NCBI RefSeq assembly: GCF_000518805.1
Contig: NZ_JAEH01000044.1
Location: 1 to 46,234 of the forward strand
Direction of reading: 5' to 3'
DNA: 46,234 nt
DNA from: Shewanella waksmanii ATCC BAA-643
GTDB lineage: Bacteria > Pseudomonadota > Gammaproteobacteria > Enterobacterales > Shewanellaceae
Shown: positions 9,144 to 17,552 of the stretch, piece by piece
Layout: every line of letters begins with the position of its first letter
Position numbering within the stretch: the stretch's first letter is position 1
Notes under the pieces: generated by a model
What the model was told of the DNA's origin: nothing
Database searches by the model: none
The model's input: only the letters and a program-made list of their open reading frames with translations
Translations under genes and position numbers: made by a program

Positions 9144-10559
9144 TTAAGCCGACTTAATCACTTTGTCTTTTACCAGTTCCCGTGGCAGGCTATTTTTTAG
9201 CTTATTTCCTAAGTGTTTAGCTAAACCTAACGGGGCGCCTAAATAACTGACAACCTTCTCACCTTGGGGCTTGGTTTTCTCGGCCAAAGTAATATCGCGC
9301 CCCATCAGGTATTGCAATGCTTGGTCCTCATCAAGAGCTAGCATGTGTGTTTTAGGTGTCAGTGCAATAAGTGCCTCGTGGCGCGGTTTAAAGCCTTTTT
9401 TAATCTTGTCTGCCAACTTAATACCAATACGTTGGTAGCGCATTTTGCCAATTAAAGGCTCCATCTGACGAGGGAATAACCAAAACTCGTCATCGCGTAC
9501 CATTAAGTTATTGTCTTGAAAGTTGATACCGAAAGTTTGCTGCAGGTACTCTTCAAGCTCGGCGGTTTGTTTGCGGCTGGCAGGGGTAAAAGGAAACACT
9601 TTCTGCGCTTTAGGCTGCGGCTGGTCGCGCACGACGCTGGCGGTTTTAGTCAACTTGGCGACAAAGAAGCCTTCGCTATCGAAAATTTGCGGCCACACAT
9701 GTAAGAAGCCTTCATCTGTGCAGGCTTTGTCGGCACCCGTGAAAAGCTCAGCCAACGAGTCAAAGCGCACAGCACCTGGGTAGCACTGCTGAATATGTGC
9801 CATGATTGCTTGGTTTTCTTTGCGATTAAGGGTGCAGGTTGAATACACCAAGCTACCACCTGGTTTTAGGGCCAAAAAAGCCGACTTAATCAAATCTTTT
9901 TGAGTTGCGGCAATGGCATCTATCTCGCTTTCATCCCAATGTTTAAGTGCATCAGGGTCTTTGCGGACTGTACCTTCGCCACTGCAAGGTGCATCTAGCA
10001 GAATATGGTCAAAAGTTTCATATTGGTATTCACCAAATACTCGAGCATCAAAGTGGGTGAGGGCGCAGTTGCTAACGCCCATGCGCAATATATTGGCATG
10101 CAATACTTTAACACGGCTAGCGGAGTACTCGTTTGCTACCAGTATACCGTCGTTATCCATCATAGCCGCAAGTTGAGTCGTTTTAGAGCCCGGTGCTGAA
10201 GCCATATCTAACAGGGTTAAAGGCTGCGATACTTTGTGTGGAAACAGCGCAGTAGGTGGTAGCATCGAACTGGCTTCTTGAATGTAAAATAGCCCCTGAA
10301 TGTGTTCTATGGTATTGCCTATTTGAATGCTCGGGTCAACGGTGATCCAATAGCCATCTTGGCACCACGGGATTGCTTCAAATTGCCACCCTTTAGGCGT
10401 TAGGTGAGCGATTAAATCGGCACTGCTAATTTTCAGTGTATTGACTCTGATCGAAGGGCGTAATGGTTTACCACAATAGTCGATAAAATCGTCCATCGAT
10501 AAATTAGCTGGAATATCTTTGGCGATACTATTGATAAAATTTTGATTTAGTTGAACCAT
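9144..10559 (-). CDS. rsmF: 16S rRNA (cytosine-1407-C5)-methyltransferase RsmF
   Basis: This is a NOP2/Sun-family m5C methyltransferase acting on the assembled 30S subunit. The 471-aa protein (E. coli YebU/RsmF 479 aa) shows the SAM site LLDMASAPGSKTTQLAAMM (near residue 117), ILLDAPCSGEGTVRKD with one of the two conserved cysteines, and SLVYSTCTLNRKENQ with the catalytic TC motif. The C-terminal part (about residues 300-471) is the PUA-like RNA-binding region specific to RsmF. The ATG at 10559 gives the expected N terminus. It is divergent from the nucleoside-recognition gene at 10652. Confidence 0.95.
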   Translation of the reverse strand: MVQLNQNFINSIAKDIPANLSMDDFIDYCGKPLRPSIRVNTLKISSADLIAHLTPKGWQFEAIPWCQDGYWITVDPSIQIGNTIEHIQGLFYIQEASSMLPPTALFPHKVSQPLTLLDMASAPGSKTTQLAAMMDNDGILVANEYSASRVKVLHANILRMGVSNCALTHFDARVFGEYQYETFDHILLDAPCSGEGTVRKDPDALKHWDESEIDAIAATQKDLIKSAFLALKPGGSLVYSTCTLNRKENQAIMAHIQQCYPGAVRFDSLAELFTGADKACTDEGFLHVWPQIFDSEGFFVAKLTKTASVVRDQPQPKAQKVFPFTPASRKQTAELEEYLQQTFGINFQDNNLMVRDDEFWLFPRQMEPLIGKMRYQRIGIKLADKIKKGFKPRHEALIALTPKTHMLALDEDQALQYLMGRDITLAEKTKPQGEKVVSYLGAPLGLAKHLGNKLKNSLPRELVKDKVIKSA

Positions 10560-10651
10560 ATTGACTAACTACAAGAAATATTGGCAAAAGTATATCATAG
10601 ACATCGTCATATCCATGCCATCAACCATAACGCACTTAACAAGGAGTGTCG

Positions 10652-11878
10652 GTGTTAAATAGAGTTTGGTTAGTTTTCTTTGTCACTTCGCTGTTAGCCA
10701 TTGCGGTTTCCTTGCTCAATGGTAATAGCCAAGTGTTGTCTGAGTCGGTCAATGCGCTGTTTAGTAGCAGTAAGCTAGCGGCAGAGATTGCACTGGGTCT
10801 TGTTGGTGTGCTGTCTCTATGGATGGGGTTGATGCGCGTTGGCGAGAAAGCCGGAGTCGTCGCGGTTTTTGCAAAACTGTTTGAGCCGCTATTAAGTAAG
10901 TTGATGCCTGAAGTACCTCGTGGCCATAAGGCGTACGGCAGTGTCACCATGAACTTAACGGCGAACATGTTAGGGCTGGATAACGCCGCAACACCACTTG
11001 GGTTGAAGGCTATGCAGGATTTACAGGAGCTCAACCCTGTTAAGCATGTCGCCATCAATGCCCAAATCTTATTTTTGGTACTTAATACTTCCTCTGTGAC
11101 TTTAGTGCCAGTGACAGTATTTTTATACCGAGCGCAACAGGGCGCGGCCGCCCCGGCTGAAGTCTTTTTGCCTATTTTATTGGCGACATTAGCCTCAACC
11201 ATTGCTGGCGTCACTGTTGTGGCTATTTTTCAGCGAATCTCGTTGCTCAATGCGGTGGTGATTGGTTATGGTGCTGCGATATTAGCAAGCTTAAGTGCCT
11301 TGATGTTCTACTTGGGCACCCTGAGTGTCACTGCGATAGGTGAAGTGTCGACCTTATTGGGGAATGGTGTACTACTGACGCTAATTTTCAGTTTTATTCT
11401 GGTTGCGGGTTTGAAAAAAGTGGCGGTGTACGATGAGTTTATTGAAGGGGCTAAACAAGGTTTTGCACAATCAATCAAACTCATTCCCTATCTATTAGCC
11501 ATGCTGATAGCCATTGCCTTATTACGTGCATCAGGAGCACTAGACTACCTACTTTACGTAGTTGCCAGTTTAGTTCAGTGGCTGGGGGGAGACACTCGCT
11601 TTGTTGATGCATTGCCCACGGCAATGATGAAGCCTTTTAGTGGCTCTGGTGCCAGGGCAATGATGCTAGAAACCATGGATCATTATGGGGTGGACTCTTT
11701 TGCTGGACGGCTAGCTGCCATTTTTCAAGGCAGCACAGAGACGACCTTTTATGTGTTAGCGGTGTATTTCGGTGCGGTGGGAATAAGAAATGGCCGCTAT
11801 GCTTTGGTATGTGGTTTGACTGCCGATTTTGCCGGCATCATTGCCGCTATTGCCGTGTGTTACCATTTTTATGGCTAA
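10652..11878 (+). CDS. Nucleoside-recognition (Gate) domain membrane protein, SpmA-SpmB type
   Basis: This integral inner-membrane protein of about 408 aa has two Gate/nucleoside-recognition modules, equivalent to fused SpmA (residues about 40-200) and SpmB (about 250-400). Conserved features include GLMRVGEKAGVV, TANMLGLDNAATPLGLKAM, LVLNTSSVTLVP, MKPFSGSGARAMMLE and FQGSTETTFYVLAVYFGAVG. Many hydrophobic helices are present. The Bacillus relatives act in spore maturation; in gammaproteobacteria the substrate is unknown, with nucleoside or small-molecule transport proposed. A GTG at 10646 also opens the frame but touches the AAGGA at 10641-10645; the GTG at 10652 has proper 6-nt spacing and is preferred. 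Confidence 0.85.
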   Translation: MLNRVWLVFFVTSLLAIAVSLLNGNSQVLSESVNALFSSSKLAAEIALGLVGVLSLWMGLMRVGEKAGVVAVFAKLFEPLLSKLMPEVPRGHKAYGSVTMNLTANMLGLDNAATPLGLKAMQDLQELNPVKHVAINAQILFLVLNTSSVTLVPVTVFLYRAQQGAAAPAEVFLPILLATLASTIAGVTVVAIFQRISLLNAVVIGYGAAILASLSALMFYLGTLSVTAIGEVSTLLGNGVLLTLIFSFILVAGLKKVAVYDEFIEGAKQGFAQSIKLIPYLLAMLIAIALLRASGALDYLLYVVASLVQWLGGDTRFVDALPTAMMKPFSGSGARAMMLETMDHYGVDSFAGRLAAIFQGSTETTFYVLAVYFGAVGIRNGRYALVCGLTADFAGIIAAIAVCYHFYG

Positions 11879-11905
11879 CAACTAATTTTTATGACTAACA
11901 ACTAA
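11866..11905 (+). repeat. 20-bp tandem duplication over a stop codon
   Basis: Two adjacent copies, 11866-11885 and 11886-11905, differ at one base (TTTTTATGGCTAACAACTAA and TTTTTATGACTAACAACTAA). The first copy contains the stop codon of the preceding membrane protein gene. Confidence 0.85.
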
Positions 11906-11925
11906 GCGACTTGAAAATAGCACAC

Positions 11926-11956
11926 AAAAAAAGCCATCGTTTAGCGATGGCTTTTT
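11926..11956. terminator. Bidirectional Rho-independent terminator
   Basis: The stem AAAGCCATCG / CGATGGCTTT has a TTTAG loop, with A and T runs on both sides. It separates the convergent nucleoside-recognition gene (plus) and outer-membrane protein gene (minus), and can serve both. Confidence 0.9.
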
Positions 11957-11973
11957 AATAGATTTAACAGCGA

Positions 11974-12876
11974 TTAGAAGCGGTAGCTGACTGACAACAT
12001 GGGGCCAATGAAACTGTAATAGAGGTTGTAGCTGGCAACATTCAAATCGGTATTTCTTAATTTTTGGTCATAATCTACATCGACTTCATAATAGTTAAAT
12101 GCGGCAGTCATATGCCAGTTTTCGGTAATTTCAGCTTCGACACCGGCGCGGATATCAACGAGTCCACCTTCTAGATCGTCCAGTTTGACGTAAAAGTATT
12201 GTGCATGGGCGGTAAAACGAAAACGGTCAGCAAATTCGTAATCACCGTATAAGCCGATATCAGGTAACGGCGCAGTGACCTTAGTGTCAACGGTTTTTGG
12301 TACGGGGACCGTTGGACAATCAGCGGTTGCAGTGGTGACTTGGCAAGCACCAATTTGACCTTCGAATCCTGTTTTAATAAACATGGCGTGCAAACCAATG
12401 GAAAAACCGAGATTGTAGTTATTACCTTGGTAAAAATTGTAGCCGTAGCCAATGCGAGCGATATCTATATTGAGGGTGGTATCGATTTTACTGCCAGCTT
12501 TGAAGTCATATAACGTGCCGTCAAGTTCAACTTGAAAGGGCTTAGTGAGTTGGGTGACTTCAGCGCTACGATGCAGCTGTTTCCAATCCATATAGAGAAT
12601 GTGCTGATCATTAAAATGATAAAACAGTTCAAAAAACGGCAGGAATTGCGACTCTTCTAATTTAAGATCTTCTTCAAAATCGATTTGAAAGTCTCTACCA
12701 AGGAGTGGGTCGGTGACATCCATACTGGAATTGGAATTAGAATAAAACCCACCGACTCGAATGATGGTTTTACTTTTCTTTTCGGCAAGTGTTGGCTCGA
12801 CAACCGTCGTCTCATTCTCAGCCGCACAGGGGGCTGCTAACAGGCACAACGCGAGTATAGACCATTTCTTCAACAC
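11974..12876 (-). CDS. Outer-membrane beta-barrel protein, function unknown
   Basis: The 300-aa protein starts with a signal peptide (MLKKWSILALCLLAAPCAA, cleavage probably before ENET). Alternating hydrophobic/polar strands run from about residue 37 to the C-terminal phenylalanine (SYRF), the usual outer-membrane assembly signal. No lipobox fits, because the residue before Cys is Pro. A loop near residues 165-190 has two cysteines (GACQVTTATADCP) that could form a disulphide. I do not recognise a specific family beyond a porin-like barrel of about 10-14 strands. The frame is open further upstream, but GGAG 8 nt before the GTG at 12876 and the position of the signal peptide decide the start. 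An FNR-type box lies upstream. Confidence 0.75.
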   Translation of the reverse strand: MLKKWSILALCLLAAPCAAENETTVVEPTLAEKKSKTIIRVGGFYSNSNSSMDVTDPLLGRDFQIDFEEDLKLEESQFLPFFELFYHFNDQHILYMDWKQLHRSAEVTQLTKPFQVELDGTLYDFKAGSKIDTTLNIDIARIGYGYNFYQGNNYNLGFSIGLHAMFIKTGFEGQIGACQVTTATADCPTVPVPKTVDTKVTAPLPDIGLYGDYEFADRFRFTAHAQYFYVKLDDLEGGLVDIRAGVEAEITENWHMTAAFNYYEVDVDYDQKLRNTDLNVASYNLYYSFIGPMLSVSYRF

Positions 12877-12922
12877 CAATGTTACTCCATAATAATTATT
12901 ATTTTTATATAAGTTATTGATA

Positions 12923-12928
12923 ATTATA
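12923..12928 (-). promoter_or_regulatory. Candidate -10 box of the outer-membrane protein gene
   Basis: A perfect TATAAT on the minus strand lies 47 nt upstream of the chosen GTG start, in a very AT-rich leader. The -35 is weak (TTACTC at 17-nt spacing), which would fit an activator-dependent promoter. Confidence 0.4.
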
Positions 12929-12980
12929 AGATAGGTCCATCTATCGAGTAACAATGATAACAGAGTATGTCCAAATGTGA

Positions 12981-12994
12981 ATGATTTGTATCAA
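12981..12994 (-). promoter_or_regulatory. Candidate FNR/EtrA box
   Basis: TTGATACAAATCAT on the minus strand matches TTGAT-N4-ATCAA at nine of ten defined positions. Its centre is about 72 bp upstream of the start point expected from the TATAAT at 12923-12928, a usual activating position for FNR/CRP-family regulators. It is inferred from the motif only. Confidence 0.4.
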
Positions 12995-13104
12995 AAAATG
13001 TGAGGTTATTTTATACAAAATAATCAAAATGGCAGCGTTGTCACAGAATGATGCAAAATTTTCTGCTGAATCACGGTGTATCGCTAGCGCTTAATAGGTG
13101 TTAT

Positions 13105-13479
13105 TTACGAGGTGAGCAGCGGAATAATCACCATTAACCAAGTTATTCCACATAGCATTAAACTAAGAAAAACTGCCGCTGATGCGACATCTTTTGCTTG
13201 GCCGCTTAATGGATGAATTTCATCACCCACTCGGTCAACAACAGCTTCGATAGCGGAGTTAAGTAACTCAACAATGAGCACCAAAAATACGCTGCCTATA
13301 AGCAAAATGCGTTCGCTGGTGTCAATATTGAGTAGCAAGGCAATAGGCAACATGATGGCGGCTAGCAGGACCTCTTGTCGAAAAGCGGCTTCACTGCTCC
13401 AAGCTTGTTTCAATCCTTGCACAGAAAACCCGGTTGCTCTAATGACACGCTTCAATCCATGATTATTTTTTGGCTTCAT
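13105..13479 (-). CDS. dgkA: Diacylglycerol kinase
   Basis: This small inner-membrane enzyme phosphorylates diacylglycerol, recycling the by-product of periplasmic glucan and lipopolysaccharide modification. The 124-aa product (E. coli 122 aa) has an amphipathic N terminus, three membrane segments (about residues 34-50, 55-72 and 100-120), and the signatures ELLNSAIEAVVDR and AKDVASAAVF with the catalytic glutamates. The ATG at 13479 gives MKPKNNHGLKRVIRATGFS. It stands alone on the minus strand, divergent from the DNA ligase gene. Confidence 0.96.
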   Translation of the reverse strand: MKPKNNHGLKRVIRATGFSVQGLKQAWSSEAAFRQEVLLAAIMLPIALLLNIDTSERILLIGSVFLVLIVELLNSAIEAVVDRVGDEIHPLSGQAKDVASAAVFLSLMLCGITWLMVIIPLLTS

Positions 13480-13607
13480 CCTGACTCTCTTTTTCAGCTA
13501 TAGTTGCTTAACGGCAATGTACTGGCAACGGATAGCCAGCAGTGGATTGCACTGTAAGCGATTTTCTATCTATGTGCTAGTGCACTAAGCTCAAGGAGGA
13601 GCGAAAT

Positions 13608-14507
13608 ATGCGACAACTAATGACCGTTGCTAAAGCGGTGGTTCTTTGGACTAGCTTGTCTATCCTGGCAAGCCTAACGTCTAGTATTGCGGCCAAGCAA
13701 CTGGCGGCACAATTTGATGCTGCCCAAGTCAGGGAGTTCACCGGTACGGTTGCTGATAGCATCGTGCTCAGTGAGTATTTGGTGAGCGAAAAATATGATG
13801 GCGTGCGTGCACACTGGGACGGGCAGTACTTAAGAACGCGAGCCGGCCATATCATTCATGTCCCTATCGATATCAGTAACACATTTCCAGCAACAGCATT
13901 TGAAGCTGAGTTGTGGTTGGGCTATGGCAAGTTTGAAGTGGCATCAGCTTTGGCTCGGCGCGAAGTTAGTGACGTAGCCTTGTGGCAACAAGCCAAGCTA
14001 CTCGTTTTTGATAGCCCTGCTGATGGTACAACTTTCACCGGGCGAGTTAAGTGGATGGAAAAACAACTCAGTATGCAATCCGCGTATATTCAGGTGGTAA
14101 AGCAGCAACAATTACATAACTGGCAGCAAGTTACTGACAAGTTCAATCAAGTGTTAAATGCGGGTGGTGAAGGCTTGATGTTACATCACTCCCGTGCAAC
14201 CTACCGGGTTAACAACAAAGCCGATTTAATCAAAGTCAAACCCTTTTATGATACCGAGGCCCGAGTGGTTGGCCATAACATGGGCTATGGTGGCGATCCC
14301 TTGTTGCTCAAGTCATTGCAGTTAGCGTTACCATCTGGGGTGCAGTTCCGTTTAGCGACAGGCTTTAGTATCAAGCAACGCACCAAGCCGCCAGCAATAG
14401 GCGCGCGAGTGACGTTTAAATTCTATGGTTGGACAAACGGTGGTGTGCCAAGGCATGCGAGCTTTTTAAGGGTTAGAGAACCTGCTAACAGCATACATTC
14501 TCATTGA
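13608..14507 (+). CDS. Exported ATP-dependent DNA ligase (Lig E type)
   Basis: The 299-aa protein carries a minimal ATP-dependent DNA ligase: the adenylation lysine in motif I (SEKYDGVRAHWDG, K62), motif III-like FEAELWLGYGKFE, motif IV GGEGLMLHHS, motif V LIKVKP, and a short C-terminal OB fold ending with the VTFKFYGWTNGGVPRHASFLRVR strand. An N-terminal hydrophobic segment (about residues 8-29, ending SSIAAK) looks like a signal peptide, as in the periplasmic Lig E enzymes of Haemophilus, Neisseria and Vibrio, which seal nicks without accessory domains and may act on incoming DNA or biofilm DNA. A strong AAGGAGG at 13593-13599 precedes the ATG. The bacterium would also need an NAD-dependent ligase elsewhere. 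Confidence 0.9.
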   Translation: MRQLMTVAKAVVLWTSLSILASLTSSIAAKQLAAQFDAAQVREFTGTVADSIVLSEYLVSEKYDGVRAHWDGQYLRTRAGHIIHVPIDISNTFPATAFEAELWLGYGKFEVASALARREVSDVALWQQAKLLVFDSPADGTTFTGRVKWMEKQLSMQSAYIQVVKQQQLHNWQQVTDKFNQVLNAGGEGLMLHHSRATYRVNNKADLIKVKPFYDTEARVVGHNMGYGGDPLLLKSLQLALPSGVQFRLATGFSIKQRTKPPAIGARVTFKFYGWTNGGVPRHASFLRVREPANSIHSH

Positions 14508-14601
14508 AAAGGTCGCTTAGGGCTCAATAATAGCAAATAGCGCTGCTTGGCAGACTTTGCGGTTATCGCTCAGAGCTTAGCGCTTAGCCCACTCTCAATG
14601 A

Positions 14602-14997
14602 CTAAATGGAAAACTGTTTGTCGTATCCGGCAATGGCCAGTACCACATCCGCCATCACTTTGGTGGCGTCACGATCTTTTGCTGCGACACAAGTTTGGAT
14701 CATGTACTCGCCAACGTCCTTATCGTCAATTAGTTGGGTCATGGCTGCGAATCGGTTAATTAACTTATTGCCTGTATCATTTCCGTAGGTGTGGTTGATT
14801 AACGCCTTGGCAGACTGGTTGACCTTCGAGCTAAGCTCGCTGGTATCTGGAACATCGCTCACCATTAACATCAGCAGAATATCGCAGTTAATGGTCAAGT
14901 TGTCGTCGCTAGCTTGTGGGTTAGCAACGGCCAGGTTGCAATTAAGCAATAGATATAGCCCGGTAAACAGCGCCATAAACAGTTGACACTTTTTCAT
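14602..14997 (-). CDS. Small exported protein of unknown function
   Basis: The 131-aa protein begins MKKCQLFMALFTGLYLLLNCNLAVANPQA, a clear signal peptide with cleavage expected at AVA-NP. The mature part of about 105 residues is mainly helical by composition and has two cysteines (NCDIL and QTCVAA) that could form a disulphide. A good ribosome-binding site (AAGGCGG) precedes the ATG at 14997. I recognise no family. It lies between the exported ligase and an S9 peptidase, both also exported, but no shared role can be inferred. Confidence 0.7.
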   Translation of the reverse strand: MKKCQLFMALFTGLYLLLNCNLAVANPQASDDNLTINCDILLMLMVSDVPDTSELSSKVNQSAKALINHTYGNDTGNKLINRFAAMTQLIDDKDVGEYMIQTCVAAKDRDATKVMADVVLAIAGYDKQFSI

Positions 14998-15190
14998 ATC
15001 GCCGCCTTAAGTTGCTGTAGATTAATATGGTGCAAGTTTAGCGGCCATTGTTGCTACAGCCGAGTTAGTTTCTATAGGCATTTTTAATAGGTGAGCACAG
15101 ATTGAAGGCGAGCGAAAATGAAGCAGTAAGAGTTTAGCTGCTAAAAAAGTGTAATGGCTAAATATGCTAGCAACTAGCAAGCACTTTGAT

Positions 15191-15230
15191 CAGCCATCTA
15201 ATGATGAGTTAGTCGGTCATTAGATGGCTG
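15191..15230. other. 14-bp perfect inverted repeat after the S9 peptidase gene
   Basis: CAGCCATCTAATGA and its exact reverse complement are separated by 12 nt. It lies 14 nt beyond the stop codon of the minus-strand peptidase gene. There is no U tract on either side, so it is more likely an mRNA 3'-stabilising hairpin, or a processed or weak terminator, than a canonical one. Confidence 0.6.
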
Positions 15231-15243
15231 TCCATTGCTTTAG

Positions 15244-17307
15244 TTAGTCTTGATATTGCTCAAACCACCACAAAATATGGGCGACTTTAGACATCAAGTT
15301 ACTCGGGCGTTTATAGATGCCGTGGGGCGCGTCAGGGATCCTCACCATAGCGGTATCGATATTTCGTAGTTTGAGAGCCTGATAGAACTGTTCGGTTTCT
15401 GCCATTGGCGTGCGTAAATCGGCTTCACCGGTCAATAACATCGTTGGTGTGCTGACATTGCCGACGTAACTAATAGGAGAAAGCTTCATATAGTGCTCAG
15501 TGTCTTCCCATGGCATTTTGTCAAACCAATTTTTTATCACAAATGGATAGATATCGGTGGTCAATGCAAAGCTAAACCAGTTAATCACCGGCTTGGCGAC
15601 CACAGCGGCTTTAAATCTGTCGGTGTGACCGATAATCCAGGCTGTTAACACTCCACCGCCTGAGCCACCTGTAACGAACAGGGCTTGTTCATCAATGGCA
15701 TCGCGGGCGATAACACCATCAACTACAGACATTAGGTCATCATAGTCTTGGCTTGGATAGTTGTTGTAGATAGTTTGTGAAAACTCTTTACCATAACTGT
15801 CACTGCCGCGAGGGTTGGCATAAACCACGACATAGCCGCTGGCAGCCATCAATTGTATTTCAGCAGCAAAGTGCGGGCCGTAGTTGGTGACGGGGCCGCC
15901 GTGAATTTCTAGAATGAGCGGAAATGTTTTGCCTGTCTTAATTGCTTCGTTGTAACCCGGAGGGTAGGCCACCCAAGCTTGGATATCACGGCCATCCGCC
16001 GATGATTTGACCGTGATCTCTTTTACTTCAGCCAGCTGTTTATGTGCCAAAGCATCATGGTTTAGGTTGGTAAGTTGTTCAGTTTTACCTTTGCGAACAA
16101 TGCTAATGTCAGCTGGTCGCTGTGGGTCAGAATAGGTAAAGGCGATTGTGCCGTTGTCTGCAACGTCAAACTGCGCTGCGGTATACGGTCGGCCAAACGC
16201 TAAGCCGCCTAAATCTTTGGCAACTATTTTACGTTTACCTTTAAGCGGTTGGTAGGCGACAAATGCTTGTCCGTGGTCATGGTAACTAAAATAAACCCCT
16301 TTACCATTGTCAGCCCATTTTATTTGATTGACAGAGCGGTCTAAGTCGGCGGTCAATGAGCGTTTATCACTGCCATCCATGTTCATGATAAACACTTCAG
16401 CATTTTCATAATTTTTATAATTCTGCGGCGAACTCACATAGGCGATATGCTTGCCAGAACCCGATATGGCGGGGTTATTGTCTAGACCATCACGCTCGGT
16501 AAGTTGTTGCTGGGCTAAAGTGGTGATATTGAGCTTATAAATATTGGAATCATTACGGGCTAAATCACTGTCTGGTCGTTTGTTGGCGGCAAAAATCAGA
16601 TGCTTACCATCTTTGCTCCAGGCTAACGGCCCGGAGTGATTGATAGCTTCATGGGTTAGCTGTCTAGCGGCGCCGCCATTAGCCGACATCACAAATATTT
16701 GGCTATAACCGGGATTGGTAAAGCCTGCACCGTCAAATCGATAATACATTTCATCAATATAGACAGCTGGTTTGGCCCATTTTGCTTGGCTAGGTTTGCC
16801 GGGTAGGTTGACCACTGATTTACGCTTACCTTCAACAAAACGCGTAAATGCCAACTGCTTACCGTCTGGCGACCAACTCAAATTGCTTGGCGCATGACTA
16901 AAGTGAGTAAGCTGCGCTTGTGCATCAGCATTAAGCCATTTCATGTGGATCTGAGGACTACCGCTAGCGGTGGAGATATACGCCAACATATTGTTGTCAG
17001 GTGATAAAGTCGGTGCATAATCGACATGTTGACCGTTGGTCACAGGGGTGAGCTGTTTGTGTTTATTCACCTTCCAGATATTACTGAGTTTCTTATCAGT
17101 CATAATATCCATGTAGTTCCGCATGAAGTACACTTCATCGCCATCGGCATTGATCTCTAGTCCCGATGCATACTCAAGACTAAATACATCCTCTAATTGC
17201 AATACTGACTGCTTTTCAATGACTGCATCAATAGTCGGTTCTTTAGCAAGTGCATTGGCAGCAAGAAGCGGCGATAATAGCAGAGCCAGGTAGACGCCTT
17301 TATTCAT
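15244..17307 (-). CDS. S9-family serine peptidase (acylaminoacyl-peptidase/dipeptidyl-peptidase type), exported
   Basis: The protein of about 687 aa has a signal peptide (MNKGVYLALLLSPLLAANALA), a TolB/WD-like beta-propeller (about residues 30-400, with repeats such as LSWSPDGKQLAFTR and LAWSKDGKHLIFAANK), and a C-terminal alpha/beta-hydrolase domain. The catalytic triad is visible: serine in VTGGSGGGVL, aspartate in LTGEADLRTP and histidine in PDAPHGIYKRP. It probably trims oligopeptides in the periplasm. Two consecutive ATGs at 17310 and 17307 follow AAAGGA; the second has the better spacing. The frame extends further upstream, but that part precedes the ribosome-binding site. Confidence 0.92.
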   Translation of the reverse strand: MNKGVYLALLLSPLLAANALAKEPTIDAVIEKQSVLQLEDVFSLEYASGLEINADGDEVYFMRNYMDIMTDKKLSNIWKVNKHKQLTPVTNGQHVDYAPTLSPDNNMLAYISTASGSPQIHMKWLNADAQAQLTHFSHAPSNLSWSPDGKQLAFTRFVEGKRKSVVNLPGKPSQAKWAKPAVYIDEMYYRFDGAGFTNPGYSQIFVMSANGGAARQLTHEAINHSGPLAWSKDGKHLIFAANKRPDSDLARNDSNIYKLNITTLAQQQLTERDGLDNNPAISGSGKHIAYVSSPQNYKNYENAEVFIMNMDGSDKRSLTADLDRSVNQIKWADNGKGVYFSYHDHGQAFVAYQPLKGKRKIVAKDLGGLAFGRPYTAAQFDVADNGTIAFTYSDPQRPADISIVRKGKTEQLTNLNHDALAHKQLAEVKEITVKSSADGRDIQAWVAYPPGYNEAIKTGKTFPLILEIHGGPVTNYGPHFAAEIQLMAASGYVVVYANPRGSDSYGKEFSQTIYNNYPSQDYDDLMSVVDGVIARDAIDEQALFVTGGSGGGVLTAWIIGHTDRFKAAVVAKPVINWFSFALTTDIYPFVIKNWFDKMPWEDTEHYMKLSPISYVGNVSTPTMLLTGEADLRTPMAETEQFYQALKLRNIDTAMVRIPDAPHGIYKRPSNLMSKVAHILWWFEQYQD

Positions 17308-17552
17308 CATGTTTCCTTTACATTGTTTTGTTTTTAATGGCGAAGGGTAACTAACGCGAAAGTCGTCAATAACCAACAGGGCTTACCAAGCTAGCATACC
17401 CCATCAAAACCTCAATATAGTGGAACATTGATTTACAATTTTGTGCATAGTAAACAGCTGCCTATCCGTGTGAATAAGTTTGAATGGCAGTGGTTGCTGT
17501 CAAGTGAAAGTCAGTCCGGTAGCGGACACTTACGACTTAGCTGAAACGCTTG

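Noticed and set aside
10636..11214. Long open frame on the minus strand (192 codons) opposite the nucleoside-recognition gene
   Set aside because: It lies wholly antisense to a gene with clear family motifs, has low-complexity Thr/Ser/Ala-rich composition and no ribosome-binding site.
12877..12954. Upstream extension of the outer-membrane protein frame
   Set aside because: It would bury the signal peptide internally and includes the AT-rich promoter and ribosome-binding site.
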